From contig NZ_JACSPV010000032.1 in the NCBI RefSeq assembly GCF_014836955.1, forward strand, positions 1 to 49,951: a DNA stretch of 49,951 nt, read 5' to 3'. Of this stretch, positions 29,988 through 37,388 are shown in pieces. The notes beneath the pieces were generated by a model that was not told the DNA's origin, searched no databases, and saw only the letters and a list, made by a program, of their open reading frames with translations. A program made the position numbers and the translations under genes. Each line of letters opens with the position of its first letter. The first letter of the stretch is position 1. Source of the stretch: Bacillus norwichensis (GTDB taxonomy: Bacteria; Bacillota; Bacilli; Bacillales; Bacillaceae_C).

Positions 29988-30364
29988 CAGCGATCCCCCC
30001 TTCCTAAGTTTATTTTTGCAGCCACAGAAGCCATCCGCTGCAATTTAGGGGATAGCTTACTTCTTTCGGGTCTTTCTACTTTTTTAAGCTCTTCTTCATA
30101 ATTGTAGAAGTCCTCAAACCTTTTAAATACAGGAACTTGTTTCTTTCCTTGTTCTTTCGTTGAACCCGCAATGTGATTTAACCATGCTTGCATATGCATT
30201 TCATGTTGTTTATCTATTCTTTTTAATTGATAAGCTCTCATTCTATATAGATACTCTTTTAACGACATTGTATTTATTTCGTACAGGTTCTTGCATTCGA
30301 GAAATCTAAGACAATTGATTACGATTGCATCATAAGTTTCTGGCGATGTTTTTATTGTTGTACT
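29987..30364 (-). CDS. Tail assembly chaperone extension (GT-type), reached by -1 frameshift
   Basis: An open frame in the -1 register continues from inside the end of the upstream chaperone gene to the tape measure. It reads STTIKTSPETYDAIVINCLR then the 93-aa segment SLKEYLYRMRAYQLKRIDK. An ATG at 30268 exists but has no ribosome site. In siphophages the G/GT chaperones are made by frameshifting just upstream of the tape measure; the A-AAA-G stretch at 30363-30367 (codons GCA AAA GTA) is the likely slip point. The fusion product would help tube subunits load on the tape measure. Confidence 0.7.
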   Translation of the reverse strand, partial: STTIKTSPETYDAIVINCLRFLECKNLYEINTMSLKEYLYRMRAYQLKRIDKQHEMHMQAWLNHIAGSTKEQGKKQVPVFKRFEDFYNYEEELKKVERPERSKLSPKLQRMASVAAKINLGRGDR

Positions 30365-30717
30365 TTTGCTTTCTCCTCGAAATCCTCGATCTTCTGCTTC
30401 AAAAAAACTGATTCCCTCATTTCATGCTCCAGTGTTTCGAACAATCCGTTTAATTGACTCTCGGAAGCAATTTTTTCTAATTCTTCTTCGATGTCATTAT
30501 TAGAGGGCTTAGAATTAAGGTGATCCGTTGCAGCTTTAATGACATTGAAAAGTACGGTTGGATTTTTTGTTTTAAAATAAAACATGGATTGTTCAATACC
30601 CATACCGAATTCTACTCCATTCATACTGGCAGGATAAATTTGATCCAATTTTTTAATAAAACCAATCCCAAACTTCATTTCATATTCTTTACCGTTAATC
30701 ATTAATTTCATTTTCAT
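30352..30717 (-). CDS. Tail assembly chaperone (G-type)
   Basis: 121-aa protein of the Gram-positive tail assembly chaperone family: MKMKLMINGKEYEMKFGIGF with KLDQIYPASMNG, then an alpha-helical domain and a Glu/Lys-rich end. It precedes the tape measure and follows the major tail protein, the invariant position of G proteins. Its last codons AAA GTA CAA CAA TAA overlap the -1 frame extension. The start follows a purine-rich site (AAAAGGAAAGCGGGG). Confidence 0.8.
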   Translation of the reverse strand: MKMKLMINGKEYEMKFGIGFIKKLDQIYPASMNGVEFGMGIEQSMFYFKTKNPTVLFNVIKAATDHLNSKPSNNDIEEELEKIASESQLNGLFETLEHEMRESVFLKQKIEDFEEKAKVQQ

Positions 30718-30773
30718 TATCCCCGCTTTCCTTTTCGTTAGGTAGAAGGGGAGTAAACTCCCCCTTCTACAAT

Positions 30774-31289
30774 CTATTCTGAATCAGTTACCGTTGTTGT
30801 ATCTTTAAATGCATACTGTACAGCTTGTTCCTGTTCAGCTGTTAAAGTTGCTCGTCCGAATTGAGGCTCCAATTCCACTGTAAATGTGCTTGAAATAGTT
30901 ACATTTTCTTCTGCATTGGCTGGATCTTCCCATTCAGATAGATACCCCTGTGCATATACAGCAGGATACTTACCTTCTGAATCTTTTAGATCCTCATCTA
31001 CTGTCACTTCCCATAATTCTAGTTTCTCACCTTTAATAACAGCTTCTTGCAACATTTTTCCTAGTGAATCATCTTTAGCTTGAATAGCATTGACCTCCAC
31101 TTCAGCTTCAAGCCCTCCAACTTGAATGACTCGTCCATCTTTTGTGACGAGTGCTTCTAGTTCTCGGGAATAAGTAAATGTATGCTCTGTTTGGAAGGCT
31201 AGTTTTGCAGCTTCCATATTTTGATCCTCTAACTTTCTAAATAACAAAATCTTATTTTTACCATGTTGCATCTGTTTTTCTTCTGACAT
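30774..31289 (-). CDS. Major tail tube protein (TP901-1 type)
   Basis: 171-aa protein of the TP901-1/phage_tail_2 family that forms the tail tube. Family features: GKNKILLFRKLEDQNMEAAKLAFQTEHT (cited in part as KILLFRKLEDQNMEAAKLAF) near the start, and a beta-rich core with GQVIQVGGLEAEVEV-like pattern (VIQVGGLEAEVEVNAI). Starts after GGAGG. It is the first structural gene of the run; in a complete phage it would be preceded by head-completion genes, which are absent here. Confidence 0.87.
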   Translation of the reverse strand: MSEEKQMQHGKNKILLFRKLEDQNMEAAKLAFQTEHTFTYSRELEALVTKDGRVIQVGGLEAEVEVNAIQAKDDSLGKMLQEAVIKGEKLELWEVTVDEDLKDSEGKYPAVYAQGYLSEWEDPANAEENVTISSTFTVELEPQFGRATLTAEQEQAVQYAFKDTTTVTDSE

Positions 31290-31526
31290 GTAAATCCCTC
31301 CTATTGGAATTGAAATTCTACTATTATGATGCCGTTCATTTCTCCGAGACGTCTTTCAGCTTTTTATTAGACTCGCTTTTTTTTGCAGTTACTTCAAAGA
31401 AATGTATGCTTCTTTTTATAATCCATCTTTTCCCCCTCTCCCTCAGATGCTTCCTTTCAACTAATAGAGAACTAATAAAGAAGAATCTAATAAAGGTCTT
31501 TTGATGTTCTTTACACATATCTCATT

Positions 31527-31552
31527 AATTGTTTTGAAGCCTCTGAACAATT
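31527..31552. promoter_or_regulatory. Inverted repeat in the 478-bp control spacer before the tail operon
   Basis: AATTGTT and AACAATT separated by 12 bp. The spacer 31290-31767 holds no convincing gene (a 60-codon Lys/Arg-rich frame lacks a ribosome site). It must contain the start of the tail operon, since a terminator closes the sigma gene upstream. A binding or recognition site here is inferred. Confidence 0.4.
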
Positions 31553-31722
31553 GACATAATAAATAAGCCTTTTAATGACTTGCCTAGGTCAATCCTTATT
31601 AAGAAGGGAAGGATATTTTTTTCTTACTCTCAATCGTGTGAATTGCTTCCATACTACAATAATCCATCTTTTTCCATATTCCGTCTCCAACCTTTTTACT
31701 GGTCAAAAGATTTTTTATTAAG

Positions 31723-31750
31723 AAAAAGTCCCTTCACTAATAGAGACTTT
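31723..31750 (-). terminator. Terminator after the sigma-like gene
   Basis: Minus strand AAAGTCTC ... GGGACTTTTT with a T-rich tail, 18 bases after the stop of the sigma-like gene. Confidence 0.65.
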
Positions 31751-31767
31751 ATACGTCAAGCCGTACG

Positions 31768-32256
31768 TCATGAAACTATTTGTTCAACTTTCATTCTTGC
31801 TCGTTCAATATACTGTTGGACTGTTCTTTTTTGAATACTAAGCATTTCTGCAATTTGAGACATGCTCATTCCTTGAGCAACATGCAGAATATAGCATTGC
31901 CTTTCTCTAAAAGAAAAAGAAGAAAATATGTCCAGCAAAATTTTCTTTTCCTTTTCGTTTAAACTTAATGGTTTATCATTTGTCTCCAGCTGCTCTGTTA
32001 TATCCGGGATAAATTCCATGCTTTCTAACGATCGTTTTTGATATACATGTTTGACATCAATTCCACGCATTACGCCTGGTTGGCGCCCAGTTTCAAGCCA
32101 CTCAATCACAAAATCCATATCCCCAATCATACTGTTAATGTTTTTTTTATCTGCTTGATGTAAAGGGTCCGTTTCATCAAAGCTTTCACGCAATTTATGA
32201 AGCTGTCTTTTTCCTTCTGAATATTCTTCAATTAATTTATCTACCCAGCTTTCCAT
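31768..32256 (-). CDS. Xpf-like phage sigma factor
   Basis: 162-aa protein resembling Xpf, the PBSX sigma-like factor that turns on late genes. The N-terminal part has MIGDMDFVIEWLETGRQPG and RGIDVKHVYQKR, both Xpf-like. The C-terminus is a sigma-70 region-4 helix-turn-helix (residues ~105-160: SFRERQCYILHVAQGMSMSQ and EMLSIQKRTVQQYIERAR). ATG after AGGAGG. It is placed directly before the tail operon, with its own terminator, so it is the obvious activator of the tail and lysis genes. Confidence 0.85.
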   Translation of the reverse strand: MESWVDKLIEEYSEGKRQLHKLRESFDETDPLHQADKKNINSMIGDMDFVIEWLETGRQPGVMRGIDVKHVYQKRSLESMEFIPDITEQLETNDKPLSLNEKEKKILLDIFSSFSFRERQCYILHVAQGMSMSQIAEMLSIQKRTVQQYIERARMKVEQIVS

Positions 32257-32287
32257 AAAAAATCCTCCTAATCTTTATCTATATTGA

Positions 32288-32398
32288 CTATTGTTTCTCC
32301 CGTTTAAGTTCTATTTCAATTCGTTGCTTTGTTTTTATAATTGCTGGTTTTTCTCCCATCCTCCTACTCTTTCGGAAGGTCACACTCACTATTTTCAT
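32288..32398 (-). CDS. 36-aa basic small protein
   Basis: In-frame ATG at 32398 (MKIVSVTFRKSRRMGEKPA) ending IELKREKQ. The ribosome site is weak (AAAAGGG about 13 bases upstream), so the call is tentative. It lies between the DnaC-like loader and the sigma gene, a spot where prophages often carry small genes. No family recognised. Confidence 0.4.
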   Translation of the reverse strand: MKIVSVTFRKSRRMGEKPAIIKTKQRIEIELKREKQ

Positions 32399-32445
32399 AG
32401 CCAATCCAGCCCTTTTCTGCTTTTTAATTACCATCTAGTCATTCA

Positions 32446-33285
32446 TTAAAAAGGGATGTTCTCCATCCGTTTATCCTTGGTTTCCTTGAATACAACAAAC
32501 TTAGGATTTCTAAAAAGTCGTGATACCAGTTTTTTATCATACATCCGAAACAATGTTTCGCTGGAAAGATTTGTCGTAATTAAAGTCGTTCTATCCTGCC
32601 TGGTGGTCGTAATAGCATATAAAATTCTTTGAACAAAATCTGTGGCCATTTTGTCTGTACCAATTGCACCTGTTTCTGCCCCAATATCGTCCAGTGCAAG
32701 ATAATCAACCTCAGACATCAGCTCTACAAAATAACTTTCAGTATATTTGCTCCTCTTATTACCAAATGAATCCCTGATCAGCCGCATCATACTTTCCACA
32801 TTTACGAATAAACATGATTTATCTAATCCACTTTCATTTAATTCACGTAAAGCGGCATAAGCTAAATGACTTTTTCCTGCACCTTGATTACCTTGAAGGA
32901 TTACATTGAACACTTGACCGTCTTTAAACCTTGCTAATGATTCCAGGACTGTTTGTTTATTCTCCCTTTCTTCTTGGTGTTCGACTTGATAGTTCTCTAA
33001 TTTAGCCGCCAAGATAGTGTTATCAGACAAAATACTCGAATTATAAAAGATATTGTATTTTTTTCGTTTGAACAATTCATCGTATTTTCTTTGTATTGCC
33101 TCCTGTAATTCAAGATCTTTTTGCTCTAATTCACAGCGAGGACAAACCAATTCACCATCTACCATCATTTTTTGAATCGGCTTAACTATCTCAAAGCCAT
33201 TTTTAACAAAGAAGTGACGTTCACAGTTCTCAGAATGGTATGTTATATTCTTGTGCAACCTTTCTGGAGTCGTTATCTTTTTCAC
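32446..33285 (-). CDS. DnaC/DnaI-like helicase loader
   Basis: 279-aa AAA+ ATPase. A Cys-containing N-terminus (CPRCELEQKDLE) precedes Walker A GNQGAGKSH near residue 150 and Walker B YLALDDIGAE near residue 200, then a sensor region TTRQDRTTLITTNLS. This is the phage DnaC/DnaI-type loader that puts the replicative helicase on DNA. GTG start, overlapping the replisome organizer by 56 bp in another frame. Its presence shows the unit descends from a replicating phage. Confidence 0.88.
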   Translation of the reverse strand: MKKITTPERLHKNITYHSENCERHFFVKNGFEIVKPIQKMMVDGELVCPRCELEQKDLELQEAIQRKYDELFKRKKYNIFYNSSILSDNTILAAKLENYQVEHQEERENKQTVLESLARFKDGQVFNVILQGNQGAGKSHLAYAALRELNESGLDKSCLFVNVESMMRLIRDSFGNKRSKYTESYFVELMSEVDYLALDDIGAETGAIGTDKMATDFVQRILYAITTTRQDRTTLITTNLSSETLFRMYDKKLVSRLFRNPKFVVFKETKDKRMENIPF

Positions 33286-34003
33286 TTATTTCACCGCCAA
33301 TTTGATTAAGATAAGATTCAAACTTTGTTCCGAACAATGTTTCTGGCCGAAGAAACTTATTCATATTTTCATTAAAAAGCCATTCTTTGCATTTGATATT
33401 TATGACAGTTTTAAAATCCTCCAGCCTAAAGCCTTCATTCCAGAGAGCTTTTATTAATTCCTTAGTTTTCTTGGTTGTATGTCGATAATTTGTATTAACA
33501 GCATTATTGAGATAATGAACTATCTCGACATAAGGTATATTATCTATATCTTTATCTGCATCATCACGTGACGTCACGCTAACATCGTCATTTATATCCC
33601 CATTTAATGTTGCTAGTTTTTTTCGTTCCCTATACCTTTTATTTCTTTCTGCATTCAATCTTCGAACGCGTTCCATTCCCTCAATGTTTTGATGTTTTTC
33701 CCAATTAGTAATAATGACTAAATGTTCATTTGATATACCAATCATCCCAAACTCCTGTAATGTTTTAAGAGCCATTCTTACAACATTAAGTGGCCTATTA
33801 AAAATAGTTGCCAACATCTCTTCTGTGTATGGAATATTTTCACTCAAGTAGATATACCCACTCGCATTTGTCTTTCCAGCTTGTGCCAAAAGCTTGATCC
33901 AAATAATCAAAATGGTGTCAGCCTCCGGCATACTTTCAATAAGACGAATCTTCTCATCTTCAAACATTTGTGTGCTCAATTTGATCCACTTTACACTCAT
34001 CAT
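33230..34003 (-). CDS. Phage replisome organizer (DnaD-like)
   Basis: 257-aa protein with the phage replisome organizer N-terminal winged helix (WIKLSTQMFEDEKIRLIESM and LPEADTILIIW-type helix) and a C-terminal conserved phage domain (YRHTTKKTKELIKALWNEGF then LRPETLFGTKFESYL). It binds the phage origin and recruits the loader next to it. ATG after AGGAAG. A stretch around residues 135-160 (NGDINDDVSVTSRDDAD) is the flexible linker, where phage origins sometimes lie. Divergent from the repressor gene. Confidence 0.88.
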   Translation of the reverse strand: MMSVKWIKLSTQMFEDEKIRLIESMPEADTILIIWIKLLAQAGKTNASGYIYLSENIPYTEEMLATIFNRPLNVVRMALKTLQEFGMIGISNEHLVIITNWEKHQNIEGMERVRRLNAERNKRYRERKKLATLNGDINDDVSVTSRDDADKDIDNIPYVEIVHYLNNAVNTNYRHTTKKTKELIKALWNEGFRLEDFKTVINIKCKEWLFNENMNKFLRPETLFGTKFESYLNQIGGEISEKDNDSRKVAQEYNIPF

Positions 34004-34219
34004 TTCACTTCCTGTTTAAAATTTATTAGGATCGTGATATACATCAGTACTGCCTACTAAAAGAAATCATCGCTGCTGTTTATTCAAACCATGTCAGGCC
34101 GTGCACAACGATTCTGAAACTGAATAGAAGTCCTTCTTAGGATTAATGATCATCATCACGCACATTTATTTAGGATTTGGCAATACGCTCTTGACTCTTC
34201 TCCTCCACAACCGCAATTA

Positions 34220-34512
34220 TTCCTAAACAGGAACAAAAAAATCAAAAAAAATTCTATTAAAATAAATTTCTTCTCGTTGTTCCTTTTGTTAATCTAATTG
34301 AAATCACCTCATTTTCATCTTATTTTTTTCAAAAGTTCATAATAAACTTGTTTTTGCTTAATTAAATATCAACCTTTCGTTCCATTTAAGGAACACCCTC
34401 ACTATAAAACACATATTTATCACTGTCAATCAATAAAATTCCTTAAAAGGAAAAAAATAATGAATTGTTGCATTTCAGGAATCTACATTGTACTATATTC
34501 CTAAATCAGGAA
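34220..34512. promoter_or_regulatory. Four operators of the prophage repressor (TTCC-N6/7-GGAA)
   Basis: TTCCTAAACAGGAA (34220-34233), TTCCATTTAAGGAA (34380-34393), TTCCTTAAAAGGAA (34439-34452) and TTCCTAAATCAGGAA (34498-34512). They lie in the 528-bp divergent region between the replication gene and the repressor, two within 93 bp of the repressor start. The rest of the region shows no gene. Confidence 0.8.
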
Positions 34513-34531
34513 TACCAAAGGGAGATTGAAA

Positions 34532-34891
34532 ATGAAAGTATTTGGTAGACGGATAAAAGAACTGAGGGGCAACCAAAGTATTGAAGAGTTGGCGAAGAAA
34601 TTAAATGAAAAATATGCAACAACAATAAGCAAAAGTATGATATCTCGCTACGAAAATGGACAATCTGACCCCAAAATGGAAATCGTTAGGATATTTGCTG
34701 ATCATTTTCAAGTATCTGCTGATTATTTAGCTGGGTTAAGCGAAGATGCTAGACCACGCGGCACCTCTAAAGGAGGCTTATATACGATTGCTGCCCATCA
34801 TGATGGAGAAAATTGGACAGAAGATGAATTAGAAGAAATTGAAAAGTTTATGGAATTCGTAAAATCAAAAAGGAAACAAAAGGGGGAATAA
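34532..34891 (+). CDS. XRE-family prophage repressor
   Basis: 119-aa Cro/CI-type regulator. The helix-turn-helix spans residues ~5-60 (IKELRGNQSIEELAKKLNEK; SKSMISRYENGQSDPKME), followed by DYLAGLSEDARP and an acidic helix at the end (EDELEEIEKFMEFVKS). The ATG at 34532 has GGGAG seven bases upstream; a TTG two codons earlier is less likely. Linked to an ImmA-like gene one base downstream, the arrangement in which the protease removes the repressor on induction (known for ICEBs1 and phi105). Confidence 0.9.
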   Translation: MKVFGRRIKELRGNQSIEELAKKLNEKYATTISKSMISRYENGQSDPKMEIVRIFADHFQVSADYLAGLSEDARPRGTSKGGLYTIAAHHDGENWTEDELEEIEKFMEFVKSKRKQKGE

Positions 34892-34892
34892 A

Positions 34893-35351
34893 ATGTATGA
34901 AAGACTTCTGAAAGAGGCTTCTGATCAAGGGGTTGACATCTATGAAATGCCTATGAAACCAACCATCAAGGGATTATACAGCGACAACAATATTTGGATT
35001 AACAAGCACATTTCAACTACTTCTGAAAAAGCTTGCATCTTAGCTGAAGAACTAGGCCATTACTATACAACTGCCGGAAACATCCTAGATCAATCAAAAA
35101 TTGAGAATCGAAAACAAGAATTAAAAGCCCGTTCATGGGCTTTTGAAAAACTGTTCCCTCTCCAAAAGATTGTAACAGCACATCAATCAAGAGTAAGAAA
35201 CCGTTATGAGCTGGCTGAATATCTCGGAGTATCAGAAGAATTTTTAAAGGAGGCTATTGAACGCTACCGGGAAAAATACGGCCCTTTCACCACAATTGAC
35301 AATTATACTATTTGTTTTGATCCTTTGGGAGTCCTAGAACTGTTTGATTAA
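34893..35351 (+). CDS. ImmA/IrrE-type metallopeptidase
   Basis: 152-aa protein of the ImmA/IrrE family. The zinc region reads ILAEELGHYYTT near residue 50: the HExxH motif is represented by AEELGH, so the first His is replaced by Ala, a variant seen in several phage relatives. Downstream KARSWAFEKLFPLQKI and LAEYLGVSEEFLKEAIERYR are typical. It lies one base after the repressor gene and probably clears the repressor when the element is induced. Whether the altered motif is active cannot be judged from sequence. Confidence 0.82.
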   Translation: MYERLLKEASDQGVDIYEMPMKPTIKGLYSDNNIWINKHISTTSEKACILAEELGHYYTTAGNILDQSKIENRKQELKARSWAFEKLFPLQKIVTAHQSRVRNRYELAEYLGVSEEFLKEAIERYREKYGPFTTIDNYTICFDPLGVLELFD

Positions 35352-35559
35352 CTAAAAACTTATAGTGGTGATTTATAGAAATGGTAAATACCCTAGGCAA
35401 ATAATAATCACATTCTTGGAGTCTATATTACGAGTATGTAGAAGCTCGAACTATCTTATTTTCAAATAAGTACTGACAGTTATTACTTCTTTACAAAGAA
35501 AAAAATATTTTTCTGTGACTAAAACTGGTCATAGATACCTTGAGAAGGCAAAAAATAAA

Positions 35560-36158
35560 ATGTAAATGTTAGAGAGTCCCTCAGTATTCAGATATCACTA
35601 TTTAGCAGGAACAGGGGATAAAACAGATGAAATTAGCGCTTTGTTACTTTCTAACTTCAATTAAGACAATTTGTCCATTAACTTAGATAAAATCTTGTAA
35701 GGGAAAATAAACAGTAGATCAAGGAAACAACAAAGACAGGTGAAACCGGGGAAAGAATCATCGGTCTTGATGACTTTACAGTTGAAAAATTGAAAGAATG
35801 GCTTCATATTAGAAATACATGGATTGTAGGCATCAAAGAAAGACCAGTTTTTCTATTTATCAATCCAATTGGTGAGTTTATTAAGATACCGAACTATGCA
35901 GGGGCATTGAAAACGTTGTGCAACAGGAATAAGATCACTCACACTACACCTCACATGTTCAGGCACACCCATGAGACCATTATGTGGGAAGCTGGTATTT
36001 CGGATTTGAATTACATTGGTGGAAGATTAGGTGACGTAGATAAAACCATTTTGTTAGAAACATATGGTCATATGTCTAACCGATCTGCTCAATTAAACAA
36101 TGAAAAAATAAATGAGTTTATGAAGAACTGGTCACGTAAATTAGAGGGAATAAATTAG
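35560..36158 (+). pseudogene. Tyrosine integrase relic
   Basis: The C-terminal half is readable from about 35714 (TKTGETGERIIGLDDFTVEK, then TPHMFRHTHETIMWEAGI and ILLETYGHMS), giving the catalytic HxxR and Tyr-region of a phage integrase. Upstream, AGTGDKTDEISALL (near 35600) resembles the first catalytic box TGMRxxEIxAL but has lost its Arg, and stops separate the pieces. The N-terminal DNA-binding domain is not found. Excision by this gene is therefore not expected. It is next to the tRNA fragment, as an integrase should be. Confidence 0.8.
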
Positions 36159-36191
36159 TTGGTCGGACTAAAATCGGACTTTTACAAAAAA

Positions 36192-36215
36192 AAGCACCAA
36201 CAAATGTTGATGCTT
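36192..36215 (-). terminator. Hairpin with T run on the minus strand
   Basis: AAGCATCAAC / GTTGGTGCTT followed by eight T on the minus strand. It faces transcription coming from the right-hand phage element and also lies just after the integrase relic. Confidence 0.65.
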
Positions 36216-36226
36216 CAAGGTTTTAG

Positions 36227-36298
36227 CGCCCTCGACAGGAATCGAACCCATATTTCAAGAACCGGAATCTTGCGTGTTATCCGTTACACTAAATTAAT
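36227..36298 (-). other. tRNA-Arg(CCG) fragment without 5' acceptor strand (likely att relic)
   Basis: On the minus strand, D arm GTGT-AACGGATA-ACAC, anticodon arm CAAGA-TTCCGGT-TCTTG (anticodon CCG) and T arm with GTTCGATTC are all paired, followed by the 3' acceptor strand CGAGGGC. The seven bases before position 8 are ATTAATT rather than the GCCCTCG needed to close the acceptor stem. So this is the 3' part of a tRNA gene, the usual phage att core, not a working tRNA. Confidence 0.7.
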
Positions 36299-36439
36299 GG
36301 GTTAGATACCTCTAAGCGTTGGCATTACTAGGCTCATGAGGATTTAAGGTGCTTCCATATTCATATTATTAGACATAATAACGTACCTTGCAATTACCCC
36401 TATGTTAGCAAAGATTCCTAAGATTGACAAGCCTTATTT

Positions 36440-37045
36440 TTAAACAACCCTCTCACATGTCAAAATCAACAATCCGACTTTCGTTAAATCATCCTGTAAT
36501 ACTTTCCATTCTTTCCCCATCAATTCAAATCGTTTATTTACTTCAAACTTACTCCGATTCAACTCATTATCCTGTACAACAACCATAATTTGATTATCAG
36601 CAACTCTCATCTGAAACTGGTTATTGACTTGAAAATATTTATCATCAACTATAGCAGGAATAAAATAAGGATCGCCTTCTCTTTCCTCAAATATAGGTCT
36701 GCCATGATTATCAAGTATTGGATTGCCGTTCTCATCTAGTACTGGTACACGTTCAATTTCTCCAGGAAACCCTATTGTAAAATTACAATGTCTCATAATG
36801 GCTCTATACTTAGCATGGCGTTTACCGTTACTCTCCGTAATGATTATGTATTGATGATCATTAAACGATACCAAATCGCCCATACGAATAGGATTAAGTG
36901 TATTTATGTAACGTTCATCATTTTCACTGTTAAACCCTGAATTAGTTATGATTGCTTTATGTGCCTGATCGTTTATTAATACTTCTGTTCCTGCTGATTC
37001 AAACAAGTAAAGAATATCCTGTTCATTTATTGCAAATGGATTCAC
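36440..37045 (-). CDS. Phage protein of unknown function
   Basis: 201-aa protein with a GTG start after AAGGAGG. It is rich in short strand-like segments (GDLVSFNDHQYIIITESNGK; NQFQMRVADNQIMVVVQDN) and includes DENGNPILDNHGRPIFEERE, a loop that looks like a repeat-derived insertion. It resembles structural proteins encoded near tail genes of Bacillus and Staphylococcus phages, which in longer forms continue into Ig-like domains; here it stops at LILTCERVV. A shortened C-terminus is possible. Function not assigned. Confidence 0.6.
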   Translation of the reverse strand: MNPFAINEQDILYLFESAGTEVLINDQAHKAIITNSGFNSENDERYINTLNPIRMGDLVSFNDHQYIIITESNGKRHAKYRAIMRHCNFTIGFPGEIERVPVLDENGNPILDNHGRPIFEEREGDPYFIPAIVDDKYFQVNNQFQMRVADNQIMVVVQDNELNRSKFEVNKRFELMGKEWKVLQDDLTKVGLLILTCERVV

Positions 37046-37388
37046 CTTAAAACCTCCTTTATTTTTAAATTTGGAAAGTATATAATATTAATGAGTAGGA
37101 AGGAAAGAGTTTCCCCTTTCTCCTTCCTAGGTGATATTGAAAGTTACTTTTTCCGCTTATGTTTACGCTTGCCCGAGCGTTTGGAATGAGTAACTTTCTT
37201 TTTCTTTTTAGGCTTAATTAGAAAACTGTATGAAGAAATTAGATGGGTTGTATTATGTACCCATCTTTAGTGTCCGTATCTTTCTCTTCATTTGATCAAT
37301 ACGATTCATCAAGTTTTCATGAAAATCTGATACATTTCTTTCTATAATTTTAGGAATAAAAAACTACCACTCAAATTTGAGTAGTAGT

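Noticed and set aside
31336-31518. 60-codon basic frame between the sigma gene and the tube gene
   Set aside because: No ribosome site, biased composition from A/T-rich DNA, and the area is expected to be a control region.
36227-36298. Functional tRNA-Arg gene
   Set aside because: The 5' acceptor strand does not pair with the 3' strand, so it cannot fold as a complete tRNA.
37141-37260. Lys/Arg-rich frame ending KRSGKRKHKRKK on the minus strand
   Set aside because: No start codon or ribosome site; it looks like the leftover C-terminal tail of a lost phage protein, but this cannot be shown.
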